Origin: Monosporascus cannonballus
Lineage: Eukaryota > Ascomycota > Sordariomycetes > Xylariales
NCBI GenBank assembly: GCA_004154925.1
Contig: QJNS01000088.1
Coordinates: 215,552-279,551 of the forward strand
DNA length: 64,000 bases
Direction of reading: 5' to 3'
Part shown: in pieces, positions 23,801-37,193 of the stretch
How the letters are laid out: each line of letters starts with the position of its first letter
How positions within the stretch are numbered: the stretch's first letter is position 1
The notes under the pieces: generated by a model
Seen by the model: the letters and a program-made list of their open reading frames with translations, nothing else
Database searches by the model: none
What the model was told of the DNA's origin: nothing
Translations under genes and position numbers: made by a program

Positions 23801-26800
23801 GACTCAAAATTTGCTGGTTAATATCGAGGACATGAAGGTGGGCAGAGATCCCCTCGAGACCATCGGGCTCATCAATCTGCGTGTAAATATCTTGCAGCCT
23901 CTGCAGTAATCGGTCCTTCTCGTCCACGTCCGCGTTGTTGCCCTCGACCTGTCGGATATGCTGTTCTAGATGGAAGAGAGCTCTCGAATATGCTTGGCAG
24001 TCCACTGCTCTTTGGGATATCAGTTCAGCAGGGATGGAGTCGAGAATATCCTGAGCCTTCTGTATGGCAGTGACGTCCCTAGGGCTCAGGTTCGGCTGGG
24101 ATTTCTTAGCCTGAATCCACCGACTAGCATAGTCGAGGACACGGAACACGGCCTATAGTCGTAAGCAACGTATTAAACCCAATAATTCCCTTTTGATAGA
24201 CGCACCTCACAGTACAGCTTCTTATCCTCTTTCTCTGCGTAGTTCGCCTCTTGTGATAGTTCGTGTTGAAGAACGCTGAGCAGCTCATGAAGGACGTTAT
24301 TGCGTACTTCTCCTGTAGTGGTTTCGCCAATGACTATGTGAAGTACTAGGTAAGGGAGAAGGAACTCGGCAATTGAAAGATCTTTGACCCGAATCACCCG
24401 ACATAGGGGTTCAAAGATTAGCGAAGCGAAACCGTTTTGGGGCCTTCGAAGCAAGTCGAGCGTAAAGGTTCGGATCCAGTTCCCATAAATTTTACCAGGT
24501 CGGAAGATCGGGTATTCCGTTGGCTGCTGGGGCATAGGGGCGAGGACGTATCGGGAGGAGAGGAAGGGCGTGAGGACTTCTCTAGCCCCTTCAGATATCG
24601 AAAGCCATTTCCGATAGATAGGCTCGGCATCTCTGGTGCCGGCTAGCTTGATGGCAGATGTGATATCACACCTCTCGAGAAGTTCTTGCATTACATACGA
24701 CAAGTATCCTTGCAGCTTAGTGTCTGTGGCCGAGAGAAACGACTTGACTAAGACCTCTTCCAATAAAAAGACTACAAAGTCTGTTGATTCGCTCGACTCC
24801 TCGAAATTGCTTCTGACTACAATCTGTCTCTCGGCTCGAACTGTATCCACGCGGTTGGGGTCCAAACACCCCATCAGGCCAATGCACTGCGTACAGAGGC
24901 TGCTGATCTCTTCATGGACCCCGTTGTACTTCGAGGCGCAGTTGAGCAGCGCGCGGGCGAGAGTCGGAACGACAGAGTCAGGCTGCTCACTCACGGCCGA
25001 CGCCTGGAGGTAGCCTTGCTGTTTCTGGAGATAAGACGCGAGCTCTCTCAGAGCCTGGAGGACGACGCCAGCATTTTCATGACTTATCCTCTCGCTCAAG
25101 AGGAAGAATGCTGTACGATTATCAACGGGTTTACGAAGCGTGCTTAGCTTTGCTTCCACATCCGCTAACCCGTTGATGTGGCTAAAGGACGGTAGCTTGC
25201 TGATGACGTCCTCTAGGATTGCTCTTTCCTGGTTCAGCAAGGTCTCAATTAAATGCCGTGATAAGTCCTGCGTTGCAGTTTCAAAGGAGGTCCAGTAATG
25301 ACTGATGAGAAAGAATGTTGTCTCGATTAGCACTTCAACGTCCTCCTCTTCGAGATGCAGAAGCATGGCAGCCCAACAGGAGAACGCAGAAGAGCGAAGC
25401 TCATCATCTGACATGGCTGCCAAGAGGCAGGCGGACATCTATCGTCCGTCAGCTTCTGTGAACCAAGATTAAAACGTTGGACCTACTTGGGGGCGAGCAA
25501 TTCGTATGTAGCTTTTGCCTATTTTTATCATTTCCTCCATTGCTTTGATGCAGCGTTTCCGTTCTTGTATTGGATAATGGATCCCCGACGTATCGTTAAT
25601 GACGTCGGTCAGTCGAGCCATCAAGCCCAAGGCATGTTGCTGAAGGAACCGGCCAGTCGCGTGTGATTTCTTTTGCTTCGCCTCTCCAAAAGCAGCAAGG
25701 ATCAGGAGGGCCATCTGATTTAAGGCGCCCCGTATCTTGAGAAATCATTAGCACCAACAGGAACAGAAAGAAAGGAAGTAGACATAGGGGGACTTACATG
25801 AGGCTTATGAATCTCGTCTGCATCACCAGCAGCTTTCAAGAGTTCCAATGTAGTGATCAGTGGCTCCATCTGGAGGAGCTCCACAAGGGATAGGCCATCA
25901 AAATGAGAAGATATCTGGCGGAGTAACGTCATAGAATACTCCTGCACGTCTGATACTTCCTGTACTAGGAGAAGAGCAAGTATAGGACCGAGATTAGCGT
26001 TGTCAAGACATGGCTGCCAAGGTTCTTCCTCCCCCCGTGCTTCTGCAATCTTTTGAATGACGTCTCGCCTTTTCGTCAATACTAGCCAAGGCATGGCATG
26101 ACCGTGGATGTAGAGAATTAGATCCTGAATGTTCATCGACATCAGTTCCGCCAGGATACGAATCAGCTTTGGCTGTGTAACGCAGTCTTTGACCGCAGAA
26201 AAGGCGAGGGATCTCCAGAACGGTTCGAGCAGTTGGCGAGGGGTTATCTGCCGACACTGGGCGAGGTTCATAATCTCCATAGAGTCAGCATCCTATAGTT
26301 AACAGGTGGGAACACAATGATATACCTCTGTGAAAGCTGTGGCAGAAGTAATGACGCTTGCTTGCCCTAAATACTCCACAAGTTTGATAAGAACGAGGTT
26401 AAGCTGGTCCTCAGTTACGACGCTAGTATGGCATAGAATATCAGCTAGGCTTTCAGGAGAGTGCGATGGGACCAGCAATACCTTCCGATCTGGGACCAGG
26501 CCATGATGCACGTCTCCGTCAAGTGCGGTTGATTTTGCTCAGAGAGTGAGCGGAGCAACTTCAGAACAATAGTCCGGTTTTTGTAGATGGTGTCAGACGT
26601 ATCTGTACTCATCTCGCTCAAGAAGACGGCAAGCGTCCGACTGTGAAAATGGTCAGTTCATATCTTCGTGCAATGGAGTTCCGTATATTACCCTGACGCA
26701 ATGCGCAACTCCCTTACCGAGCTCTGTAACGACTTCCAGCACCACTGTGCTGCTACGGAAGTTTCGATATTGAGAAACTCGGGGTCGCAGCAGTGCTTGG

Positions 26801-28785
26801 CTAGACGCCTCAAAGCTACCATTGCAGTAACACGTGGCCGCCGTGACGCGGCAAAGCTCGGGAGCTGTACCAAAGAGGAGAACGATCCCAAAGCCTTCTT
26901 CTTTATTGTGGGATCAAGACAGAGGGGGTTATTGCGGCTACCCGCGACATCGTAGCAGCGCGAGCAGTGTAGCGTCGGTGAATTCGCCTGCTTTTTGTCG
27001 GCGATCACGAGCGTATTATCTGCAGCACAACAGATGTAGCCCAAAACATCGATGATCTGACACTGTCCACGCTCGTCCAGTTCTGAAAAGCGGGTTCTAA
27101 AGTGGTCAGCAGCGTATAGTAAGGCGCTAGGGAGAGACATACTGTAACACGCTGTCTAGGCCTACGAGATCTTCCTTGGGCTCTATTTGCAAGATAGCAT
27201 AGATATGGGAAGTAATGCGAGGTAGAGATTTCGATTCCTCCGCCACTTTCCTACGTTTGAGTTGCGGCTCGTTAGGAGCGTTTCCACCTGCCGCAATCTC
27301 CAAAGACTTCACCTGATGGCGTAGATCATCGGTAGCGAATTGGTCAGGCTGTAGAGTTGACCCCAACGATGTGGGCGCAGGATCAACAGTTACCCTTCGA
27401 AGGAGCTCCAAACATTTCTGGAGCACCATTAGTAACCACCCGTGACGCACAACGTAAAGCGCTTACCGGTAAGTCGTTCCTAGCAATAGCCGCGTCGTCA
27501 TGAACCTGCTGCTTTTCCAGAGCTGGTAATAATTGTGATCCGACTAGCCGTGACAGGGGCTTCGAATACAAACAGGCATCAGCAATCTTGACAAGTGCTT
27601 TGCAGAGCAGTGGACCGTCAACACCCCCTTGGTCCTCGGCGATATTCTCCGTGTGATGATTGGACAGTTCAACGCAAATTATCACCAACACGATCAGAGC
27701 TTTCTCCTGCACTAGAGGATCCGCAATGCTCATGTTCGAAACTGTTCCTAAGATTTGCAGGGTGTTCTGTAGGAGAAGCGGCAGGCAGCTAGGAGATAGA
27801 CGGCGGCATTGTTGCTGAGCCTCGTGTAAGGAAAGGTATGCATCCAGAAGCGATGGTATGTACTCTTGGAAAGGCGACATGTGAGATCCGGGAACACGGC
27901 GAGCGAAAGGAAGTGTCATAATGGACAAGAGGCCAGTGGCATGCTGGAACGCCTGTGATGCTAGCGGCAATGTGTACGTGCATTGATGCTGCAACAGCTG
28001 CGAGTCGTCACTTCCAATTTTCTCAAGAAACGAGTCTGTTGGCAATCGGAGTCCTATGGACAAGTCTTTGTTCGCGGAGGAAGCCTTGATATCTACCAAC
28101 CGAGAGCATATAGCTTATAGGATCTCAGTTAGGAGCATCATCCCGGGCCTCGGACAGGTAGGTACTCACTTGTAAAATTGACTTTTAGGTAGTCTAGGAA
28201 CTGGGGTATAAATGGCCACAAAGCAGTGCTCCGGCATGCGACGGAGAATACAGTCTCGAAAAACGGCTCGATAGCGGCTGCCAAGTCAACAGAGCTATTG
28301 TACCCGAGCATCTTGAGGACCTTCGGGAATATCCATATCCAGAGCGGCTCTTTGCCTCTAAAGAGGAAACGACCAGGGTCCGAGGTAGCAAGGAGGACCT
28401 CGGGGGTCTCGGCGACGGCAACCTTCAAGAAATTGATTGCCCCTAGCGCCTCCGACCGAAGATGCACCGTATCGGCAAATGGGTCATCCCATCTGAGGCC
28501 TTCCAATGTGACGCGAGCATAGACATATATGAGCATGTGATTATGCCCGACACGCTCTTCTTGGGTTTTCAAGTTGTCGGGCTCATCCTTGACTCTCTCA
28601 ATGATGCCAATGAGTTTGCTTAGTTCCGCAGTCTCATCTGGACGCGAAGATCTCGTTGACGCTGAGATGTTCTCCACGAGCTGTGCAGCTAACGTGGAAG
28701 GCGGGGGCTGACCATGGTGGGTGGAACCGTTGGTGAAGTTCTCGCGACCCTGAGGTCCTGGTCTTCCATAGGACGTCGGCGGCAT
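20869..28785 (-). CDS. MEC1: ATR/Mec1-family checkpoint protein kinase
   Basis: Eleven exons: 28785-28170, 28113-27467, 27417-27143, 27096-26692, 26640-26482, 26422-26326, 26292-25798, 25735-25487, 25438-24206, 24152-23146 and 23098-20869. They sum to 7413 nt (2470 aa) and stay in phase at every junction. The N-terminal ~1500 residues are helical-repeat sequence with the UME-like central part. A FAT region follows, then the PI3K-like kinase domain in the last exon. Its catalytic loop GDRHGEN begins near residue 2312, and the metal-binding HVDFN motif near 2330 sits in the context FNCLFDKG, which is typical of ATR. The protein ends in a FATC domain finishing GWCPFL. The length matches ascomycete ATR proteins (Aspergillus UvsB, Neurospora MUS-9). 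ATR with its partner Ddc2/ATRIP senses RPA-coated single-stranded DNA and activates the replication and damage checkpoint. All active-site motifs are present. The start is the first Met after a divergent promoter shared with COX16. Confidence 0.95.
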
Positions 28786-29349
28786 TGTCCACTCGCGATG
28801 CTCATCCTCTCTATGGCTGCAACAGAATTACAGCATGAGCAATAATCCAGCATGCAGCATAGCTATTTCTGTCTGGATCCGAATGCTACTGTTGGTCACA
28901 TCCACCGCCGGGGAAGCCAATGACACGAAACTGACACGCGACCACGTGAGATCCAACGTCGGCTTTCTTTCGAGCTCCCAGAATCAATTAAAAGAGTCTG
29001 GAGCAACTAAGCAGGTACCAATGAGCATAACGTGGTCAATGCGCTTTTTGATCTGCGGCGGAACAACCTTAGGTAAGCAGCTGCTCCACAGCTGCACAAG
29101 TGGGACCATGCTTCCGATGCCCGCTAGTCGACATCATCATTCGCGTTTTATGTCATGATCTCTTGGAACTCCGACTCCCTAACTTCTCTGAAACACGGCG
29201 TGTTAAACCAATAGATGGGATCAGTGAGTACGAGCGCTAGCACCTGATTACAAGATTTATTGCTACACTCGTCACTCCTATCACTTCGACCCTGGATTCG
29301 CAGAGCACATCCGCGGTGGATCCATAAATTGATTCCCCGCGCATTCAAA
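28786..29349. promoter_or_regulatory. Divergent promoter between ATR and COX16
   Basis: A 564 bp spacer separates the start codons of two divergently transcribed genes, so both promoters must lie here. A CACGTG E-box is at 28943-28948. No clear TATA box was identified for either direction. Confidence 0.6.
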
Positions 29350-29769
29350 ATGGCCGTATTCCAGTCCAAGAGGTATCGAACTGCCGCGGAAGCCGGCACG
29401 TTTGCCGCGAAATACCGCGCACTTTTGGCAAAGCACCCGTTCTTGCTTTTTGGGCTACCGTTCATGGCGGTCATTGTCGGCGGCTCCTTTGTCCTGACGC
29501 CCGCGACGGCAGTCCGCTACGAGAAGCACGACCGCCGTGTCCGGCAAATGACTCGAGACGAGGAATTAGGCGTCGGCAAGGCGGGACGGAAAGTCAATAT
29601 CAAAGACGAATATTATGTAAAACCCCTCTGTGGCATTCATCTACAGAATATTTAAGGGGTTAAGTACTAACTTAACTTGGACACGCAGAGATTGGCCGCC
29701 AAGGACCTTGATAACTGGGAGCAGAAACGTATTAAGAGACTTCCAGGGGAGCATGATGGCGTGTTGTAA
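29350..29769 (+). CDS. COX16: Cytochrome c oxidase assembly protein COX16
   Basis: Two exons: 29350-29616 and 29689-29769 (115 aa). The start is the Met of MAVFQSKRYRT. The ORF extends upstream, but the family begins near here. After a short basic N-terminus, one transmembrane helix (HPFLLFGLPFMAVIVGGSF) is followed by the conserved YEKHDRRVRQM and KDEYY segments. The intron joins YY directly to RLAAKDLDNWEQKR, restoring the conserved COX16 C-terminus. It is an inner mitochondrial membrane protein needed for Cox1/Cox2 maturation in complex IV. The length is normal for fungal COX16. It is divergent from the ATR gene. Confidence 0.93.
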
Positions 29770-30019
29770 ATAGACATCATCTGCGCCTCGAAACTTAGTT
29801 GTGGTTCATCCGCAGGGATCTAGGCCAACTATCCGCGCGGCTCGCCTAGAGTGCTATCCGAGACTCGCCCGTCTCCTGTAGGTAGCCTTACGAGTCGTGC
29901 TATAACCTTGTGGAATGATTGCCGCCGAATCCCGCCCACCAGGATCTGCCGCATATTGGCGAGTCTTAAGGGCTCGGGGATCGCAGATGAAACTGGCTCC
30001 TGGGATAGAGTTCACACTA

Positions 30020-30109
30020 ACCTCGGACCCCACCAAATGAATTACCCTAGCAATGAATACGGATTTCCACCAAAACGCGCGATATAAAAAATTTAATAAT
30101 AAATTAACA
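30020..30109 (+). repeat. Left terminal inverted repeat of outer element
   Basis: Starts ACCTCGGACCCCACC directly after a TA. Positions 17-46 of the repeat are identical to the right copy (contains ATTACCCTAGCAATGAATAC), and the match includes ACGCGCGATATA near positions 56-67. Confidence 0.75.
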
Positions 30110-30373
30110 AAAACGTATATGAGAAAATAAAGGCAATACACATATAAAAGACAGTATATTGCATATATGTAACTAGGTATACATTAAAAAAAATACTGAA
30201 TTTGATTTTTTAAAATTAAATATATTATCAAAATTAGTATATATTTATGAAAATTAGTAAAATGTTAATTTCGTATAAATTGAAAAATTAATTAATATAT
30301 TTCCATTATTTAAATACTAAATTTAAAAATTAGAAGAGCTTTCGTATTATATACATTATAAATTATGTATACG

Positions 30374-30780
30374 TGTTATAACCCAAGCTAGCTAGGCCTG
30401 CGAGAACGGTCCAGCCAAGATTACAAAGTTACGTTAGTTCAAGGTTACGTAATCAATGCTTAACGGGTTTCAACTAAGCACGACTAAGCACGACTAAATA
30501 ATATTAAATAACCGCTTAGCAAGGCTTTGCTAAATAAAGATAAACAGTAATAAAAAATTAGAATATATATATTTATTATTTTTATAGTTTAAATAATTGC
30601 AATTTGTAATACTTATTAATAATTATCGTTTGCAATATAATATCGTTATCCAAAGTATTTTTAGAATTATGAGACGTAATACGATTACTGTATTTATTAC
30701 TTAGATTCCTATAATACTTCTGCTAACATAAACTCGTTAACTTAAGGTTTAATAATTAGTTAAACCGCCTAGCTATTATA
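30374..30780 (+). repeat. 5' LTR of the Gypsy element
   Basis: Starts TGTTATAACCC and ends AGCTATTATA. It aligns end to end with the 3' LTR. The differences that I compared by eye are almost all C/T or G/A, as expected if RIP hit each copy independently. Confidence 0.88.
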
Positions 30781-31646
30781 CGTTATAAACTTTTATTTAA
30801 TAATACCGTTAAACTCTAAGTAATATTTAATACTGTTAAAATATTAATTAATATTTAAGAAATCTTTATTTAATAACTTTAAATTCGAATTCGGAAACTG
30901 GAGAAAAAAAAATCTGACAAATCAAGGTTACGCCACCTGCCCAAGTTTTTTTCGCCCGTATAAAACTAAGGAAACCGGAGGTTTATAATAAAAAAAAGTA
31001 ACTCTTAAACTTTTTTAATTCAGGTACGAATTTATTTTTATTTTCTAGATTTTAGCGATTTAGCAAATTAAGTTTTAACAGTAGAAATATACTTAACGGG
31101 AAATACGGCTAATTAATTTAAGCTTATTATAAGAAATTTTCTGGAAATAAAAAGATTAAATAAAAAATTTTTTATTAATAAGATCTTTTCATTTTATACT
31201 AATTTCGAGAATAAAATGCGTAATAATTTCGGTAATCCGGATAAAAAACGATTTGTGGCTTAGCAATTTCTGCAATTCCGACAAAAAAATCCACGTTTAA
31301 GTATGCCGTAATTTTTAAAAGCTTTACGGCTAAGGCAAAATAAAAAGACGATAAGGTCGATATTCTTAAGGACATATTTTATAAAGAGTTAAAGAATAAT
31401 ATAAAAAATAAAATTATTCGGATTAAACGATTAATTACTTTAAACCGATATATTACAAAAGCAATTAAAATCGATAATCGACAATTTGAAAAACAATAGG
31501 AAAAAAAAGGATAATACGCTTTATATTTGGGATATAACAAGTCCAACTAAGAAAAAAAACGAAACGTACCCCTTATTTCTTACGAAACGGCGTTAAAACC
31601 TATAGAATTCGGCGCTATTTATAAATAGAACTAAAGTCAGATTAAA

Positions 31647-31688
31647 TGCTTTAATTACGGCAAAATGGAACATAAAGTTTACAAATAC
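31647..31688 (+). pseudogene. RIP-damaged Gag zinc knuckle
   Basis: The frame reads a CCHC-type knuckle spacing (CX2CX4HX4C) in which the second and fourth Cys have become Tyr (TAC) and a Gly has become Glu. These are single transitions consistent with RIP. It marks the nucleocapsid end of gag. Confidence 0.7.
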
Positions 31689-32749
31689 AGAAAACCTAAA
31701 AAGTTGCGACAAAATAACTGGATCCTTATATTAGAAAAACAGCCCAGAAATAATTAAGTAAACGACAGTAAGGCCATTAACATAATTTAAGCCAAATATA
31801 TATCAGACTTATAATAAAAAGTCTAACAGGGACTATCGCGACAAAAAATCTAACGAGAAATACGAGAAGCTAAAAAGCTGGCTCGACAAACATCGCGAGC
31901 ATAACCAGAAACATTATAAAGATAATTACGCGAATACTAAGATTAAATAAAAAAAGTCTGTTCTAAAATCCTTAATCAATATAGCAAAATGTATGCTATA
32001 TATTGTCGACGACGAGAATATCCCGATTACGAAAAATAAAAGCAATATATTTACAAACGAATTACTCGTATATATTATAAGGAATTCGATTTTCCAAATC
32101 GTACCGGAAATAACAAGGACAATAAGTAATAATATCAATAGCTTTAAATCATAACTCCAGGAAATATCCTGTAGCTGGTCGAAATAAAAAATTAACCCGA
32201 AAAAAAGTAATATCCGGAAAAAAACCTTTTATTATTATAAATAGTATAACTATTAAACGGAAAAGAAATTAATTTAACGCATAATAAAAAAATATTGTTA
32301 AAAAGTTATTACGGATTTCCATTTTTAATTAATATATATTACGGATTTCCGAAAAAAGAAAGTTATTAAAAAATAGATTACTTTATAAAAGATTTATAGA
32401 ACGTTAATTAAGATAACGCATAATAAAATATAATCGTTAATATAAAAAATAATTTACTTAATAAGAAAAGGAATTTTAAAAAAGCTAAAATTAATTAATA
32501 CAGCTCGAAAAAATAATACGCCGGCAACAATAACAAATATAGCAGCTTAACGCGTTAAATAAAAAAATATAAACAAAATTCGACAAATTCGAATAAGAAT
32601 TAAAAAAAAGGTTATTTATAAAAAAGCCGCAAAATAACGAAACCCAGAAATATTAAAGGAAATTTTCAAAAACCGCTTTAAACATAACGATAGAAAACGT
32701 TAACGACCTTATTACTTTAAATATACAAATTAGAACGTATTAATATATT

Positions 32750-35700
32750 GTAATAATAAATTATGGAGCTTTGGGCGGAAATTATATTGTACTAAATGTG
32801 GTTCATAAGTTCAGATTATTATAAAAATATAAATTAAAACCTTATATAATAACAAATGCCGAAAGTTAAGAATTTATTTACAATAACGGAAAAATTATAC
32901 GCAAAATTAATTATCTTAAGATTTTTATCTATAGATAATACCAAAAGATTAATTTCGATATCGTTTTATTTAGAAATTACAATATAATCTTGAGATTATT
33001 ATAGATACGCCAATACGAAATTTTAATTAACGGCGGAATTGGCCAGGTAAAATTTATTTTATTCCTTATTAATAAACGAAAAAAAGAAAAATTAAGATTT
33101 TAGTATTCGATCGATAATAACGACGAATATAGGCATGAAAATACGATAAAAACTTTACTACCCAAAAGAACAAAATATAAGAAAAAAAAAGCGGACATCA
33201 AAAAAAATACAACGAATTATTATTACTATCAAAACGAAACTAAAGCAACTAAATAACGATTTAAAATAATAAAAATAATAGCCCCAAAAATTAGAAAATT
33301 TAACTAATATACTACCATTATATTATAGATATAAGCAACTTTTTAAAAAGGAACTCGATACGAAATTACTAAAATATAACGAATAAGTGTAACGAACCTG
33401 TCATACATCCACCTGGAGGTATGAGCAGTGTCCGAAAAGGGTCTTGATTTGCAGGTAACAATAGGACGAGGAATGATTCAGGGGTGTGTTCGTTAGAGAG
33501 GTTTCAGGTACTCTCCCCTCAATTAGAGAACGATGCAGTTGCCTCTGGATTGAAAGCTTAGATTGATAGCTAAGGAACGAAACTAAGTAGGTGCTATTTA
33601 CAAGAGAAATCGACTCATTATATATCCCAACTCCTTAAAGTGAGTGTGTCGTGGATCTATGTGATCTATGTGATCTAGTCGTCGTAGCTCCTAGATCACT
33701 TAGATCCTTAGATCACTTCTCAGGCCAAGCCCATCCTCCGAGGCTTACCCGTGGCGGGCCCACATCAGCCCCTGGGGTCGGCCTTTTTGGGACAGGAACC
33801 TCCGTTCCTGTAACAATAAGATTACGAAATAATCCTTAAAAAAATCTTCGATAAAGTTTTACCCTATTTACAACCTTAATACAAATAAGTTACGTATTTT
33901 TTAAAAAAAAATACCTGGAAAATCGGTTATAAAGAGGATAAATTCGACCTTCGAAATTATCAGCAAATTATCTAATATTTTTCGTAATAAAAAAAACGAG
34001 AAATTATGATTTGTAATTAACTATTAGCAACTTAACGATATTATTATTAAGGATCGAATACAATTACCCCTAATCATAAAAATAAAAGATCAACTTTACG
34101 AAGCCAAATAATTTATAGCACTTAATCTTAAAGATAAATATAACCTTATTAAAATCAAAAAATACGAATAAAAAATAACTTTTAAAACGAAATACGGATT
34201 ATTTGAATATTTGGTTACACCAATAAAACTTACGAACGCACCAATAATCATTTAACAAATAATTAATTACGTATTACGAAAATACCTCGATATTTTCGTC
34301 GTTTGCTATTTTGATAATATTTTTATTTTTTTAAAAACGGAAAAAGCATACGTAAAATACGTTCATAAGGTTTTTTAAACTTTACAAAACGCAAAATTAC
34401 TTATTAACGCAAAAAAAAATTAATTCCATATATAAGAAATAAAATATTTAGGACATATTATTACCCCAGAATATATTAGAATAGACACTACGAAAATTGT
34501 TATAATTACAAAATAACAAACGCTAATAACGGTTAAAAAATACAAACATTCTTTAAATTCGCAAATTATTATAAAAAGTTCATTTAAAACTTTAGTAAAA
34601 TAACTATACCCCTAATAAATCTTACGAAAATAAAACGAATTTAAATAAACTCCAAATACGAAAAAAGTATTTTAAAATATTAAAAATACAATTACTAACG
34701 AGCCAATATTAATCATATACGATTTAAACCGCCCCGTTAAGCTAAAAACCGATATTTCGAATTACGTATTAAACGCAGTAATTGGATAATAAGATAATTA
34801 AGGTAAATTACACCCTATTACATTTTTTTATACAAATTAAAATGAATCAAACTTAATTACGGTAATCCAAACAAAGAATTTATGGTTATTATTATGGGAT
34901 TTCGGAAATTCAAATATTTCCTAAAAGGAAACTTGCACCAGGTTAAGGTTTACATAGATTATTAAAACCTTATCCGATTTACTACAACCAGAAAATTTAC
35001 AAATCGATAATTTCGCTATGCGAAAAAATTAACGAACTTCGACTTTGTTATTATTTACAAAAAAAAGCTTAAAGAATAATAAAGTAAACGCCTTAAACAA
35101 GCGACCAAATCTCGAAAAGAAATTAATCAAAATTAACTATATAATTTTTAATATTATTACAAAAAGATATTTACGCCTATAACAGATTACGACAATTCCT
35201 ATAGCACCTTTTAATATATATTAAAACATTTAATAATATAATAATAATTTCTCAGAAAACCAAAAAACGGATAAAATAAAAATTTTTAAAAAATACTAAA
35301 AGAATTTAATACGCAAAATATACGAATATCAGTTATATAAATATCTAGAGATTTACAAAACTTTAAAACGATTTTAACGTATATATTCCTTTTTTAAAAT
35401 AAAATTTATAGTACCGAAAATTATACAGCAATACGATATTTACGTTAAAGCAAAAATTCGACAATATAAGCTATATAAAAAACTACAGCCATTACCAGTT
35501 ATTAAACGATTATGGTATTTATTTATATTCGATTTTATTATTAAGTTTTTTATATTAGAAAATCTAATTACAGAAATATATTACGATAGCATTTTCGTAA
35601 TCGTCGATCGATTTACGAAATTTTCTTACTTTTTACCATATTACGAGAACATAAATACCGAATAATTAATATATATTTTTTTCAGACATATTTTTAATAC

Positions 35701-36110
35701 ATACAAATTATTAATAAAAATTATTTTAAACCAAAAATTAATATTTGCATCAAAGTTTTAATAAGGCCTTATAGCATAAATCGACCTAAACCACAAATTA
35801 TTTAACGTATTTAAACTATAAATAGATAAATAAATAAAACGAACAAACTAAACCTTAAAAACTTACTTACGATATTATATTAATTATAAATAAAATAACT
35901 GGGTTGAAAAATTAATAATCGCATAACTAACTTATAATACCAATTATTACGAAAATATTAAAATAATACTTGCGAACGTAAATTTTGGTTTTATTTTAGA
36001 AATTTACAAAAAAGCACGCGGTAACAGTTTAATTAATATGAACACAATCTTTACGTTAAAATAACTATAATAGCTGCACTAAAAAATAAAAGCAAAATTA
36101 GAATTCGTAC
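32750..36110 (+). pseudogene. RIP-destroyed pol (protease, reverse transcriptase, integrase)
   Basis: A protease-like GA..G context with LNVVHKF lies near 32760-32815. Reverse transcriptase is recognisable at about 34000-34500: a YGLFEYLVTPI segment followed by TNAP, then the catalytic box at 34307-34318 reading Tyr-Phe-Asp-Asn, where the second catalytic Asp is replaced by Asn. Integrase is recognisable near 35600-35640 (VDRFTKF) and further downstream in the GPY/F-type module near 35985-36030 (FGFILEIYKKARGNS). Numerous in-frame TAA/TAG codons break every domain. The region is also split by the solo LTR at 33388-33815. No functional product is possible. Confidence 0.85.
33388..33815 (+). 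mobile_element. 428 bp solo LTR nested in the Gypsy element
   Basis: Starts TGTAACGAACCTGTC and ends TTCCTGTAACA, giving TG...CA LTR ends. It is flanked by a perfect 5 bp target duplication ATAAG (33383-33387 and 33816-33820). It carries no coding capacity. Its base composition is balanced, in sharp contrast to the AT-rich host element, so it inserted after most of the RIP or was a single-copy remnant never recognised. It is not related to the 407 bp LTRs. An imperfect inverted repeat of GATCT/AGATC units lies at 33650-33717. Confidence 0.85.
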
Positions 36111-37193
36111 GGAATTAAATAAGCAAATATTATAACTTAAAAAGGTTAAAAGAATTAATTTTCGAAAAGGAGGAAATAATTTTCCTCGTTATAAAAAATA
36201 TTTAAACAAAAAAAACCCAGCAAAAAACTCGATTTTAAATATATTGGTTTATACAAAATCGCCAAAAAAATCTTAGAAAATAATTACCAATTAAAACTTT
36301 TATCAAAAATCAAACTTTATCTAATTTTTTACGTTTCCTTATTCGAATTAATAATAAATATAATCAAAATATATATAGCATAAAACGATATAGAAATAAA
36401 AAACGAATAAATATATATAAATGAAAAAACCTTTCGATATACGGAAATAAAACGGATTTACTTAATATTTAATTAAATAAAAAAAGCACTCAAATTCCGA
36501 AAACATCTAGAAACTCGTCAAAAATCTTACTGGCGCTTAGCGTTTATTAAAGAACTTTTATTAATAATAACGGTACTGCCGGATATAATTATGTCCTAAT
36601 TAACGTTTTCCAGCGGCTAGGTAACGCCAAGTAGCTTAAGGGAAAAAGCTAAAACGGCTAAGGAAACCTCGGCGTTAACCTACTTTTAACGTTCCTATTT
36701 TTCCAGCTTTTTTAACAGTTATAATTCTTATTGTACCATTTTAATTTCTTTCGAACAAAAAAAACGCCTTTTATTTTCGAAAACTGATTAACCGCGTAAT
36801 AGCCTTATTTATTTTTTATTAATAATATTTTTACAATTTCAGGAAACGCTTTTCCGCAAATATTTCCTTATATTTTAAACGTTAATTTTCGGCACAAATA
36901 TTTTTTAAAGAGGATAAGAAAATGCCGTTATTATTGTAAAAACAGCCATATTTAATATACGCCTTATATTTGGAAACGTTCTTTATTATTTCGTATTTTC
37001 AGCCTTTAAAAAATACAGAAAATATAACATAACTTGAAAAATAAAATCGTCAAAAATAAAAAGCAGATTTTAACATCGTATAATAAACGAAAGAACCTAA
37101 CGACGGTTTTTAATAACGCGGGCCAATATCTTAAAGGAAAAAGGCTTACCAAAAGCAAAGAAAAATCTTAAAAGCAAAATTTAAAAAAAATCG

